64,000 bases of DNA. Origin: Actinomadura terrae (GTDB lineage Bacteria > Actinomycetota > Actinomycetes > Streptosporangiales > Streptosporangiaceae). A program made the translations under genes and the position numbers. The DNA is taken from positions 1,922,001 to 1,986,000 of the forward strand of contig NZ_JAICDG010000002.1 of assembly GCF_022751215.1 (NCBI RefSeq). Reading direction: 5' to 3'. The notes below the pieces were generated by a model that had not been told where the DNA came from, made no database searches, and saw nothing but the letters and a program-made list of their open reading frames with translations. This document shows positions 25,962 through 34,320 of the stretch, piece after piece (position 1 is the stretch's first letter; each line of letters begins with the position of its first letter).

Positions 25962-26740
25962 CCTCGTCCGCGCAAGACTCGCCCGCCGACGCGCCCTCGC
26001 TTGAGGTGAAGGGCCTCGCCTACGCCTACCCCGACGGCACGCAGGCGCTCTTCGGCGTGGACGTCACCATCGGACGCGGCGAGCGCGTCGCGCTCCTCGG
26101 GCCCAACGGCGCGGGCAAGACCACGCTCGTCCTGCACCTGAACGGAATCCTGCACGGCGGCCTCGGCGAGGTGCGCGTCGGCGGCCTCGCGGTCGACCCG
26201 AAGGACCGGGCGGCGCTGCGGGAGGTCCGGCGCCGCGTCGGCATCGTCTTCCAGGACCCCGACGACCAGCTCTTCATGCCGACCGTCCGCGAGGACGTCG
26301 CGTTCGGCCCCGCCAACCTCGGCCTGCGCGGCGCCGAGCTCGACGCGCGCGTGCACGACGCGCTGGCGCGGGTCGGCATGGGCCACGTCGCCGACCGCCC
26401 GCCGCAGCACCTCAGCTTCGGCCAGCGCCGCCGCGTCGCGGTGGCCACCGTCCTCGCGATGGAGCCGGAGATCCTCGTGCTGGACGAGCCGTCCTCCAAC
26501 CTCGACCCGGCCAGCCGCCGCGAGCTGGCCGAGATCCTGCTGGGCCTGGAGGTGACCGTGCTGATGGTCACGCACGACCTCCCGTACGCGGCGGAGCTGT
26601 GCCCCCGCTCGGTGATCCTGTCCGGCGGCGTGATCGCCGCCGACGCGCCGACCCGCGATCTGCTCACCGACGCCGAGCTGCTGCGCGCGCACCGGCTGGA
26701 GCTGCCGTTCGGCTTCGACCCGGCCGCAGCCCTCCGCTGA
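25958..26740 (+). CDS. nikO: ECF transporter ATPase (CbiO/NikO)
   Basis: 260-aa ABC ATPase energising nickel uptake. Walker A GPNGAGKTT, Q-loop VFQDPDDQLF (typical of CbiO), signature LSFGQRRRVA (F instead of the usual G), Walker B ILVLDEPSSNLDP, and switch His in VTHDLPYA. Only one ATPase gene is present, so it should act as a homodimer. Last gene of the operon; a possible hairpin follows. Confidence 0.92.
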   Translation: MTSSAQDSPADAPSLEVKGLAYAYPDGTQALFGVDVTIGRGERVALLGPNGAGKTTLVLHLNGILHGGLGEVRVGGLAVDPKDRAALREVRRRVGIVFQDPDDQLFMPTVREDVAFGPANLGLRGAELDARVHDALARVGMGHVADRPPQHLSFGQRRRVAVATVLAMEPEILVLDEPSSNLDPASRRELAEILLGLEVTVLMVTHDLPYAAELCPRSVILSGGVIAADAPTRDLLTDAELLRAHRLELPFGFDPAAALR

Positions 26741-26745
26741 CGGCA

Positions 26746-26781
26746 CGCCACCAGCGCCTCCACTCACGCCCTTCGGTGGCG
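26746..26781 (+). terminator. Candidate terminator after nikO
   Basis: CGCCACC (26746-26752) pairs with GGTGGCG (26775-26781), starting 6 nt after the nikO stop. Confidence 0.45.
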
Positions 26782-26858
26782 TATGCCGCCGTGTACGGGC
26801 GGGTTCACACGGGGTGAATTTTCGGTTCGGGGTTTCTGCTTGCGCGCGTCCCCGAGGC

Positions 26859-26891
26859 TTGCCACACTCGTGCCGACATTGAAAGTGGCAA
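26859..26891 (+). promoter_or_regulatory. Inverted repeat upstream of CooC-like gene
   Basis: TTGCCAC (26859-26865) and GTGGCAA (26885-26891), centres 26 bp apart. Overlapping it, on the minus strand, TGAAAACCGTTGCCA resembles a degenerate Zur box. Position fits a promoter operator 30-60 bp before the start. Confidence 0.3.
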
Positions 26892-26919
26892 CGGTTTTCA
26901 TCTCCGAATTGAGGCATTC

Positions 26920-27867
26920 GTGAAGGTTGCGTTCGTCGGCAAGGGCGGCAGCGGCAAGACGACCCTGTCGTCGCTGTTCGTACGGCACCTCGCACGGCGC
27001 GGGCTACCGGTGGTGGCCATCGACGCCGACATCAACCAGCATCTCGGCGCGGCGCTCGGACTCGACGAGGAGCACGCCGCCCGGGTCCCGGCACTCGGCG
27101 ATCACCTCGCCGCCATCAAGGACCATCTCCGGGGTGACAACCCGCGCATCTCCTCCACCGAGGCGATGGTCAAGACCACGCCGCCCGGCGCCGGGTCGCG
27201 GCTGCTGCGCTTCCGCGGCGACGACCCCGTGCACGCGCTCGGCCACGAGCTGGACGGGATCACGCTGCTCGCCACCGGCCCCTTCAACGAGGACGACCTC
27301 GGCGTCGCCTGCTACCACTCCAAGACCGGCGCGGTCGAGCTCTACCTGAACCACCTCGTCGACGAGCCCGGCGAGTACGTCGTCGTCGACATGACCGCCG
27401 GGGCCGACACGTTCGCGTCCGGACTGTTCACGCGGTTCGACCTGATGTTCCTGGTGGCCGAGCCCACCCGCAAGGGCGTCGGCGTCTACCGCCAGTACAC
27501 CGAGTACGCCCGCGACTACGACGTCGCCATCCGCGTGGTCGGCAACAAGGTGCAGGACGAGGAGGACGTCGCCTACCTGCGCGGCCACGTCGGCGACGAC
27601 CTGCTCACCTGGGTCGGCCAGTCCTCGGCCGTCCGGGCGCTGGAGCAGGGCCGCAGCGGCGTCGTGCTGGAGGAGCGCAACGAGAGCGCGCTCGACCTGA
27701 TGCTCGCCGAGGTGGACGCGCGCGCCAAGGACTGGGACAAGTTCCAGCGGCAGGCCGTCGAGTTCCACGTCAAGAACGCGCGGAGCTGGGCGAGCCGCGC
27801 GGCGGGCGAGGACCTGGAGACGCAGGTCGACCCGGAGTTCCGCTTCCCGGTCGCGTACGCGCGGTGA
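26920..27867 (+). CDS. CooC/MinD-like P-loop ATPase
   Basis: 315-aa deviant-Walker ATPase of the ParA/MinD/CooC group: VGKGGSGKTT with signature Lys K8 and Lys K13, and switch motif VVVDMTAGADTF. CooC proteins load nickel into CO dehydrogenase through a C-x-C pair; here the corresponding region reads ACYHSKTGA with C131 and H133, a possible altered metal site. No CO dehydrogenase is in the window. GTG start behind GAGG. Position next to the nickel importer suggests a nickel maturation role, but relatives of unknown role are common in actinomycetes. Confidence 0.75.
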   Translation: MKVAFVGKGGSGKTTLSSLFVRHLARRGLPVVAIDADINQHLGAALGLDEEHAARVPALGDHLAAIKDHLRGDNPRISSTEAMVKTTPPGAGSRLLRFRGDDPVHALGHELDGITLLATGPFNEDDLGVACYHSKTGAVELYLNHLVDEPGEYVVVDMTAGADTFASGLFTRFDLMFLVAEPTRKGVGVYRQYTEYARDYDVAIRVVGNKVQDEEDVAYLRGHVGDDLLTWVGQSSAVRALEQGRSGVVLEERNESALDLMLAEVDARAKDWDKFQRQAVEFHVKNARSWASRAAGEDLETQVDPEFRFPVAYAR

Positions 27868-27899
27868 TGAGGGCCCTACCGGCGGACGGAGATCTTCAC

Positions 27900-27905
27900 T
27901 AATCT
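27900..27905 (+). promoter_or_regulatory. Leaderless -10 element (TAATCT)
   Basis: TAATCT, 7 nt before the ATG at 27913; no Shine-Dalgarno. Confidence 0.35.
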
Positions 27906-27912
27906 GCCCGCC

Positions 27913-29076
27913 ATGACGACGCGGCGGATGTTCGTGATGGCGGGCGGCGCGTTCGCGCCCGTGCTCCTGCTGACCCTGCTGTTCGGCAACCAATGGGTCG
28001 TCGACTCGATCCGCGACAGCGACTTCAACCCCGAGAAGGGGCTCGGGCCGCTCATCCTCTGGCTCCAGTATCCGCAGTGGCGGCTCACCGGCGGTGACCA
28101 GCACTTCCCCGGGAAGTTCGTCTTCGCCCTGGACTTCAGTCTGCTGGTGTTCCTCGCCATGATGGCCCTGTTCGCGCTCGCCGCGGTCCGGACGATCGAC
28201 CCGCGCCGCGGCGTGTTCGGCGTGGTCATCGCCGGCTGGTGGGCCACGGTCGCCGCGGGCGGGCTGTCCGGCTTCGTCGCCGGGCCGCTCCTGCACTGGA
28301 GCCTGGACCTGTCCGGCCGGTCGATGAGCCGGGCCGTCTGGACCCTCGTGGGCGACGGCGCGAGCTTCGGCCTGATGTTCGGCTGGCTCGCCGGGCTCGG
28401 CGCGCTGGCCGCCTTCATGGTCACCAGGACGCCCGAGGAGCGCCTCGCGCAGCAGATGCCGCACGCCGCCGCGCCCTACGGCAGCCCGCTGCATCCTGTC
28501 GCCCTGCCCCCCGGCGGCCCGGTCCCGCAGGGCGGCCACATGCAGCCGGGCCAGGTCCCGCCGGGCCAGATGTACCCCGGGCAGATGCAGCAGGGGCACG
28601 TCCAGCCGGGGCAGATGTATCCGGGACAGCCGGGCCAGCCGGGACACCCGGGGCAGATGCCGCAGGGGCCGATGGTGCCGCCGCAGGCGCAGGGCGGCCA
28701 GGCGCTTCCGCCGCAGCATCCGGCCGCCGTTCCCTACGTCCCGCCGGGCGGTCAGCAGCCGCAGCAGCCGCAGTGGGGCGCCGCGCCCGTCCCGCAGCAG
28801 GGCCAGCAGTACCCGGGCGCCCCCGTCCCGCAGCAGCCCGTCCCGCAACAGCCCGTGGCGCCGCAGCAGCCCGCGCAGCCGCAGGCGCCCGCCGTCCCGC
28901 CGCCGACCCCTCCCGCGGACGAGGCCGCCGCCGAGCGGTCCGGGGACGAGACCGTCGGCGACGAGCCGTCCGAGACGCCCGAGAAGCCCGAGGCGGCGCC
29001 GCCCAAGGGCCCCGCGGACGAGACGATGCTGGACGGCAGGCCCGACGGCGACGGCCCCCTCCCGCCGCCCAGGTGA
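27913..29076 (+). CDS. Membrane protein with Pro/Gln/Gly-rich repeat tail
   Basis: 387 aa, function unknown. Four hydrophobic segments lie in the first ~165 residues (the first is APVLLLTLLF). From about residue 180 the protein is a low-complexity cytoplasmic or surface tail built of P-G-Q-M/V units (QPGQMYPGQPGQPGHPGQ) and Q-Q-P runs, ending in an acidic Pro/Glu stretch. Such tails often act in protein-protein interactions. ATG with leaderless-type -10 element. It stands between the CooC-like gene and rpiB. Confidence 0.7.
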   Translation: MTTRRMFVMAGGAFAPVLLLTLLFGNQWVVDSIRDSDFNPEKGLGPLILWLQYPQWRLTGGDQHFPGKFVFALDFSLLVFLAMMALFALAAVRTIDPRRGVFGVVIAGWWATVAAGGLSGFVAGPLLHWSLDLSGRSMSRAVWTLVGDGASFGLMFGWLAGLGALAAFMVTRTPEERLAQQMPHAAAPYGSPLHPVALPPGGPVPQGGHMQPGQVPPGQMYPGQMQQGHVQPGQMYPGQPGQPGHPGQMPQGPMVPPQAQGGQALPPQHPAAVPYVPPGGQQPQQPQWGAAPVPQQGQQYPGAPVPQQPVPQQPVAPQQPAQPQAPAVPPPTPPADEAAAERSGDETVGDEPSETPEKPEAAPPKGPADETMLDGRPDGDGPLPPPR

Positions 29077-29119
29077 CCCGGGCGCGCGCCGTCCCCCGCG
29101 GCCTGCGAGAATCGGGCGC

Positions 29120-29596
29120 ATGCGCGTCTTCCTGGGTACCGACCACGCCGGTTACGAGCTGAAGGAGCACCTCGTCTCCTGGCTGAAGGCGAACGGGCAC
29201 GAGCCCGTCGACTGCGGCGCGTTCGAGTACGACGCCGTCGACGACTACCCGCCGTTCGTGCTGCGCGCCGCCCAGCGGACCGCCGCCGAGCCGGGGACGC
29301 TCGGCATCGTGCTCGGCGGGTCCGGCAACGGCGAGGCGATCGCGGCGAACAAGGTGAAGGGCGTCCGCGCCGCGCTGGTCTGGAACGAGGACATCGCGCG
29401 GCTCGCCCGCCAGCACAACGACGCGAACGTCATCAGCCTGGGCGCGCGGCAGCACGACGCCGAGACCGCGACCCGGTTCGTCGAGGTGTTCCTGGAGACG
29501 CCCTACTCCCAGGAGGACCGGCACACCCGCCGGATCACGATGCTCAGCGAGTTCGAGACGACGGGCGAGCTTCCGCCGGAGAAGTCCGGAGCCTGA
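29120..29596 (+). CDS. rpiB: Ribose-5-phosphate isomerase B
   Basis: 158-aa sugar-phosphate isomerase interconverting ribose-5-P and ribulose-5-P in the pentose phosphate pathway. Contains GTDHAG with D8 and H9, the anion-hole loop GGSGNGEAIAANKV (66-79) with catalytic Glu E72 as in the mycobacterial enzyme, and a C-terminal helix. ATG 29120 follows GAGAAT by 7 nt, leaderless style. Rv2465c (rpiB) is also near the pepN pair in M. tuberculosis. Confidence 0.95.
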   Translation: MRVFLGTDHAGYELKEHLVSWLKANGHEPVDCGAFEYDAVDDYPPFVLRAAQRTAAEPGTLGIVLGGSGNGEAIAANKVKGVRAALVWNEDIARLARQHNDANVISLGARQHDAETATRFVEVFLETPYSQEDRHTRRITMLSEFETTGELPPEKSGA

Positions 29597-29610
29597 CCCG
29601 GCCGCCCTTC

Positions 29611-29892
29611 TCAGGCGCCGGTCTCCGGCGACGGCCTGCGGGCGGCGCCGCCGCGCTTGCCGAGGCGCCGCCGCTCGTTCTTGGCGGCCCTCGTGTTCCT
29701 GGCGGTGTTCGTGTTCTTGGCGGCGCCCGTGTTCCCGGGGCCGCTCGCGCGCGGCGCGGGCTCGCCGGGCCGTCCGGCGGCGCCGGACCCCGACTGCGCG
29801 GCCGGCGGCTCCTCGCCCTCGGGACGCGGGGGCGAGACGTCCCGTGCCCGCATCGCCGCGTCCACCGTGATCCGCATGCCCGGCTGGCTCAT
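29611..29892 (-). CDS. Small basic protein, unknown function
   Basis: 93 aa from ATG 29892, behind GAGGAGGG. The N-terminus MSQPGMRITVDAAMRARDVS looks conserved-type; the middle is Gly/Pro/Ala-rich and the C-terminus is strongly basic with alternating Asn/Thr/Arg (NTARNTRAAKNERRRLGKRGG), suggesting nucleic-acid or membrane binding. It converges on rpiB with a 14-nt gap. Confidence 0.6.
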   Translation of the reverse strand: MSQPGMRITVDAAMRARDVSPPRPEGEEPPAAQSGSGAAGRPGEPAPRASGPGNTGAAKNTNTARNTRAAKNERRRLGKRGGAARRPSPETGA

Positions 29893-30081
29893 CCGCCGCC
29901 CTCCTCGCCGCACGTCCGGAGAACCGTCCGGGGAGGACGGACCCACCTGGTCCATTGGACACCATCGGCCCCGGGATCAGGCAAGACCCGGGATGTCACC
30001 GGGTGGTCGAAGTCACGTTGCTGGAGCGCTGCAAGGAGGCAGCCCTGGCGCGGATGAGCGACCGCCGCCGCCCAGGGTCGG

Positions 30082-30087
30082 TACAGT
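30082..30087 (+). promoter_or_regulatory. -10 element (TACAGT) of phosphatase gene
   Basis: TACAGT, 9 nt before ATG 30097; GGAG lies between, so a very short leader is likely. Confidence 0.35.
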
Positions 30088-30096
30088 GCCGGAGTC

Positions 30097-31215
30097 ATGC
30101 TTCAACGACTGGTGCACCTCATGCCGCCGGGAGTCCGCGCCGTCCTGCGCAGGATTCCGCTGCTGGTGGCGCTGTACCGGTGGCTCCGGCGGGGGCGGCT
30201 GACCAGGGAGCGGTACGTGTTCGCCGCGCTCGCCGTCCTCGCGATCGTGACCGGCGTGGCGGCCGCGACCGACACCCGCGGCCTCGCGCCCTCCGGCGCG
30301 CTCGTGCTGATCGTGCTGGGCGGCGGCCTGCTGCTGCGGGTGCGCAGCCTCGTCGCGCTGCTGGTGGTGGTCGTGGTGATGGTGGCCTACGACGCCTGGC
30401 ACGACATCGCCGCGATCGGTCCCGGCATGATCGCGACGCTGGCGATCACGACGGTGCTCGCGCTGACGCTCGCGCGGACCCGGCAGCAGCTCGGCGTGCA
30501 GGGCCTGCGCGGCGACTCGATGCTGCTGGAGCTGCGCGACCGGCTGCGCCGCCAGAGCGAGATGCCCGAACTGCCCGACGGCTGGGCGTCGCAGGTCGTG
30601 ATGCTCCAGGCGGGCGGGTCCTCGTTCGGCGGCGACTTCGTCGTCTCGACCTGCGACGGCGCGAAGCTGGAGGTGGCGCTGGTCGACGTCTCCGGGAAGG
30701 GGACCGACGCCGGTACGCGGGCGCTGATGCTGTCCGGCGCGTTCGGTGGCCTGCTTGGATCGATCCAACCTGATCGCTTCCTGCCCGCCTGCAACGCCTA
30801 CCTGCAACGCCAGCGCTGGGAAGAGGGCTTCGTCACGGCGGTGCACGTCGTCGTCGACCTCAAGACCGGCGAGTACGTCGTCGAGTCGGCCGGGCACCCG
30901 CCCGCCGTCCAGTTCGACGCGGCGACGGGGGAGTGGAAGGTGAGCCCCGCGAAGGGCGTCGTCCTCGGCGTCGTGCCCGACCTGCGCTGCGTGCCCGAGA
31001 GCGGCCAGCTCGGACGCGGCGACGCGCTCCTGCTCTACACCGACGGCCTGGTGGAGTCGCCCGGCAGCGACCTGGACGCCGGGATCGACCGGCTGCTCGG
31101 CGAGGCGGAGCGGCTCGTCCCGCGCGGGTTCGGGGAGGGCGCGAAGGAGCTGGTCGAGACGATGGCGGCGGCCCGCGACGACGACTGCGCGCTCGTCATC
31201 ATCTGGCGCCCCTGA
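30097..31215 (+). CDS. Membrane-anchored PP2C/SpoIIE-type phosphatase
   Basis: 372-aa predicted Ser/Thr phosphatase. The N-terminal half has three or four hydrophobic segments between residues ~45 and 130. The C-terminal SpoIIE domain shows metal-binding acids in GGDFVV and VALVDVSGKGTDAG, the GHPPAV loop and LLLYTDGLVES. These phosphatases usually oppose anti-sigma kinases or Ser/Thr kinases. The adjacent convergent Ser/Thr kinase gene overlaps its 3' end by 17 nt, making a functional pair plausible. Confidence 0.88.
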   Translation: MLQRLVHLMPPGVRAVLRRIPLLVALYRWLRRGRLTRERYVFAALAVLAIVTGVAAATDTRGLAPSGALVLIVLGGGLLLRVRSLVALLVVVVVMVAYDAWHDIAAIGPGMIATLAITTVLALTLARTRQQLGVQGLRGDSMLLELRDRLRRQSEMPELPDGWASQVVMLQAGGSSFGGDFVVSTCDGAKLEVALVDVSGKGTDAGTRALMLSGAFGGLLGSIQPDRFLPACNAYLQRQRWEEGFVTAVHVVVDLKTGEYVVESAGHPPAVQFDAATGEWKVSPAKGVVLGVVPDLRCVPESGQLGRGDALLLYTDGLVESPGSDLDAGIDRLLGEAERLVPRGFGEGAKELVETMAAARDDDCALVIIWRP

Positions 31216-32341
31216 CCCCGTGCCGGGCGCCCAGCCTGCCCAGCCCGCCGAGGATGACCGCGCCGACCAGGATCGTCCCGGCCCCGGCCAGCACCCGGTT
31301 GCGCGTGGACGACAGGAACCCCGCCAGTTCGAGCCCGACCGGGGTGAACGCCTTCGTCGCGCTGTCCTCCGCCTCCACCTCGCGTGCCTCGCGCGGGTCC
31401 ACGCCGGCACTCCCGCACGCGTGGTCGCCGCCCTGCTCGACCAGCGCCAGCAGGAGGTCGGGCGCGGACGGGCGGTCGGCCGGGTCCCGCGCCAGCGCCG
31501 CGCGGACGCAGGGCAGCAGCGACTCGGGCAGCCCGGCGAGGTTGGGTTCCCCGAGCGTCCCGCGAGTGGACGCGAGGTCGTCGCCGAAGGGCAGCCGCCC
31601 GGTGCCCGCGTGGGCGATGAGGCAGCCCCAGGCGAAGATGTCCGCTGCCGGGGTCGCCGGGCCGCCGAGCAGCACCTCGGGCGCCATCCACCCCGGCGTG
31701 CCGAACACCCGGCCGTTGGCGGCGGTGCGCCCGCGCGAGGTCGATCCGTGCGAGTTCGGCCTGCCTGCGTTCGGCCCGTGCGAGTTCGGCCCGGGAGAGT
31801 TCGGCCCGCGCGAGTTCCGCCCGTGTGAGGTCGATCCGTGCGCGACGCTGCGCGCGATGCCGAAGTCGATGACGCGGCAGCCGGACAGCGTCAGCATCAC
31901 GTTGCCGGGCTTCAGGTCGCGGTGCACGAGCCCGGCCGCGTGGATCGCCGCCAGCGCCGAAGCGACCCCGACGGCGACGCCGTGCAGGTCGGCGGGCGGC
32001 AGCGGGCCGTCCCCGCCGAGCCGGTGGTGCAGCGACACGCCGCCGACGTAGTCGGTGACGAGGTAGGGGCGGCCGTCCTCCTCGCCGTGCGCGAGGACCC
32101 GGGCGGTGCAGAACGAGGCGACGCGGCCGGCGAGCGCGGCCTCGTCGCGGAACCGGCGCCGGTAGGACGGGTCGCCCGCCAGATGCGGATGGATGGTCTT
32201 GACCGCCACGCGTCCCCCGGACACCGGGTCGGTGCCGAGGTAGACGGTGCCCATGCCGCCCGAGCCGAGCCGTCCGATCAGGTGGTGCCCGCCGACCACG
32301 CGCGGGTCGGCGGGTTCGAGTGGTCGAATGTCGCCGTCCAT
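31199..32341 (-). CDS. Membrane Ser/Thr protein kinase with repeat-expanded activation loop
   Basis: About 380-aa Hanks-type kinase. Glycine loop LGSGGMGTVYLG, Lys in VAVKTIHP, catalytic HRDLKPGN, DFG in VIDFGIAR, and APE in GTPGWMAPE; a single membrane helix near the C-terminus (VLAGAGTILVGAVILGG). Between DFGIAR and GTPGW about 40 residues of five-residue repeats (GPNSH, GRNSR, GPNSP) replace the normal ~10-residue loop. ATG 32341 has no clear ribosome site; in-frame ATGs at 32389 and 32449 are alternatives. No extracellular sensor domain is seen. Confidence 0.85.
   Translation of the reverse strand: MDGDIRPLEPADPRVVGGHHLIGRLGSGGMGTVYLGTDPVSGGRVAVKTIHPHLAGDPSYRRRFRDEAALAGRVASFCTARVLAHGEEDGRPYLVTDYVGGVSLHHRLGGDGPLPPADLHGVAVGVASALAAIHAAGLVHRDLKPGNVMLTLSGCRVIDFGIARSVAHGSTSHGRNSRGPNSPGPNSHGPNAGRPNSHGSTSRGRTAANGRVFGTPGWMAPEVLLGGPATPAADIFAWGCLIAHAGTGRLPFGDDLASTRGTLGEPNLAGLPESLLPCVRAALARDPADRPSAPDLLLALVEQGGDHACGSAGVDPREAREVEAEDSATKAFTPVGLELAGFLSSTRNRVLAGAGTILVGAVILGGLGRLGARHGVRGAR
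31735..31850. repeat. Degenerate 15-bp repeats in kinase activation loop
   Basis: Multiple copies of a GCGAGTTCGGCCCGN-type unit, encoding about seven G-x-N-S-x pentapeptides at kinase residues ~165-203. Confidence 0.8.
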
Positions 32342-32881
32342 GAGGAAATCCCGAATCTGGTGTATCTGGCGCCCCTCCGTCCCGTCCATCCCCGTTTGTC
32401 GGCAAAGTATGGCGCCTTCCTGCACGAACAGAGGAAACGCTTTCGTCATGTCGATGTGGCCCCCAGTGCATCCAGGGGGTGCAGAGTGGGGGGCGTTCCG
32501 CAGCGAAGACCGGTCCGCGGGTGGACCCGGTGGCTGGCGGCACCGAAGGCGATGTCCGCGTGGACGGCACCCCAGGGGTGGGAGGAGCCGGTCCGCGCGG
32601 ACATCGGGCTTTCCGGGCCTTGGTCGGCCGGTTTCCCGATATAACCTATTGACTTAGTAGGAGATACGGACCACGATGGGAACCGCGAGTTCCGCGCTCG
32701 CCGTCCCCGCTGTTCGGGGCGCTCTTACGGCGGGGACCCGCCGGGTGACCGGGATGGTGCGGCACGGCCTGTCCCGGTCACCGGCGACCTCCGTCCGCGC
32801 GAGGTTTCACGGGCGGCCGCCGGGCAAGAACCACTTTTGCGCAGTCCCCCCGACGCGCGGCGGGCAGGGGAGGGCGCCGGA
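32342..32881. other. 540-nt region between divergent kinase genes
   Basis: No confident gene. An 87-codon frame (32676-32939) begins with ATG but its GGAG is 13 nt away and it runs into the histidine kinase. It contains TTGACT (32649-32654) within an imperfect palindrome CCTAYTRA-type (32645-32661). This is where a response-regulator gene would be expected for the downstream histidine kinase, and none is present. Confidence 0.6.
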
Positions 32882-34291
32882 GTGCGGATTGTCGCGGACG
32901 GGCTGTCGCCCTCCTGCTGGTCGGTGCGGACGCGGGTGACCGTCGCCGCGACGCTGATCGTCGCGCTGCTGCTGGTCGCCGGCGTGACCCTGTTCTACCA
33001 GGCCGTCCGGCACACGGTGCTCCAGGAACTGCGCGCCCGCGGGGTGCTCGCCGCCGCCGGGGTGGTCACGATCGTCCGCAACGAGGACCCGCACGGCGGG
33101 CTGGCGGTCCAGGACGCCGACTTCTCCCTCCTCCAGGTCGTGGACGACCGGGGCCGCGTGCTCGCCTCCAGCGAGGCGCTGCGCGGCCGGGGCGCGCTGG
33201 ACGTGCCGCGTCCCCCCGACTCCGGGCGGCCCGAGGTGCACACGGCGCACGTGCCGGGCGTGGCGGCCGACGTGTACGTGGTCAGCGAGCGGACGTCCAG
33301 CCCCTACGGCTTCCGGACCGTGCACGCGGGCGCCCCGATCACGGAGCTGACCCGCAACCGGCGGTTCTTCATCGCCGCGCTCGCGGCGGCGGTGCTGCTC
33401 GCGACGGCGGCGGTGGCGTGGATCGTCGCCGTGTCGGTGCGGCGCGCGCTGAGCCCGGTGCGGGTGATGAGCGCTGAGCTGGCCGACATCACCGACATCA
33501 CCGGCGGCGAGGGAGAGCGCCGGGTGACGGTCCCGGACCCGGTCGACGAGGTCTCCGACCTGGCCCGCTCGGTGAACGTGACGCTCCACCGGCTGGAGGA
33601 CGTCCTGCTCCGCCAGCGCGCGTTCGTCGCGGACGTCTCGCACGAGCTGCGCAGCCCCCTCACCGGCCTGCGCGCCCAGCTGGAGGTGGCGCTGGAGCAT
33701 CCCGAGGACGAGGACTGGCCGGCGGTCGCGCGGTCGGCGCTGAGCGACGCCGACCGGCTCCAGGGCATCGTGACCGACCTGCTGATCCTGGCCCGGCTCG
33801 GCGCGGGCGTCCCGGCCGGGCGGGAGCGGGTGGACCTCGGCGAGCTGGTCCGGGGCGAGGTGACGCGCCGGGCGCGGCGGGTGCCGGTCGAGACCGACCT
33901 GCGGGACGGCGTCGTCGTCTGGGTCACCCGCGACCACCTGATCAGGGTGCTGACGAACCTGCTCGACAACGCCGAGCGGCACGCGCGCTCCCGCGTCCGC
34001 GTGACCGTGGCCACCGAGCGGGACGACGCCGTGCTGGTGGTCGCCGACGACGGCGCCGGCATCCCGCCCGAGGACCGCGAGCGCGTCTTCCGGCGCTTCC
34101 ACCGCCTGGCCGAGGGGCGCCGGCGCGACCGCGGCGGGACCGGGCTCGGGCTGACGATCTCCCGCGACATCGCCCACGCGCACGGCGGCAGCCTCGTCGC
34201 CGAGGGCGGCGGCATCGGCGGGACGGGCGGCGCCACGAACGCCGCGAACGGCGGTGCCCGGCTGATCCTCCGGCTCCCGCTGGCCTCATGA
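32882..34291 (+). CDS. Histidine kinase (HAMP-HisKA-HATPase), orphan
   Basis: 469-aa sensor kinase. First membrane helix at ~20-45 (VTVAATLIVALLLVAGVTLF), extracytoplasmic sensor loop of ~115 residues, second helix (AALAAAVLLATAAVAWIVAV), HAMP (RRALSPVRVMSAEL), H-box ADVSHELRSPLTG, N-box LLDNAERHA, G1 VADDGAGIPPEDR, G2 RGGTGLGLTIS. GTG 32882 with GGGGAGG upstream. The expected OmpR-type regulator is not adjacent on either side, so the partner lies elsewhere or was lost. Confidence 0.88.
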   Translation: MRIVADGLSPSCWSVRTRVTVAATLIVALLLVAGVTLFYQAVRHTVLQELRARGVLAAAGVVTIVRNEDPHGGLAVQDADFSLLQVVDDRGRVLASSEALRGRGALDVPRPPDSGRPEVHTAHVPGVAADVYVVSERTSSPYGFRTVHAGAPITELTRNRRFFIAALAAAVLLATAAVAWIVAVSVRRALSPVRVMSAELADITDITGGEGERRVTVPDPVDEVSDLARSVNVTLHRLEDVLLRQRAFVADVSHELRSPLTGLRAQLEVALEHPEDEDWPAVARSALSDADRLQGIVTDLLILARLGAGVPAGRERVDLGELVRGEVTRRARRVPVETDLRDGVVVWVTRDHLIRVLTNLLDNAERHARSRVRVTVATERDDAVLVVADDGAGIPPEDRERVFRRFHRLAEGRRRDRGGTGLGLTISRDIAHAHGGSLVAEGGGIGGTGGATNAANGGARLILRLPLAS

Positions 34292-34320
34292 CCCCCGGCG
34301 CGATGATCCTCGGCGCGGGC

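Noticed and set aside
31730..31850. CRISPR-like array
   Set aside because: The repeats are short, degenerate, in frame and without spacers; they encode the kinase loop.
32676..32939. 87-codon frame before the histidine kinase
   Set aside because: GGAG is 13 nt from the ATG, the second half reads like shadow of the kinase gene, and no motif is recognisable.
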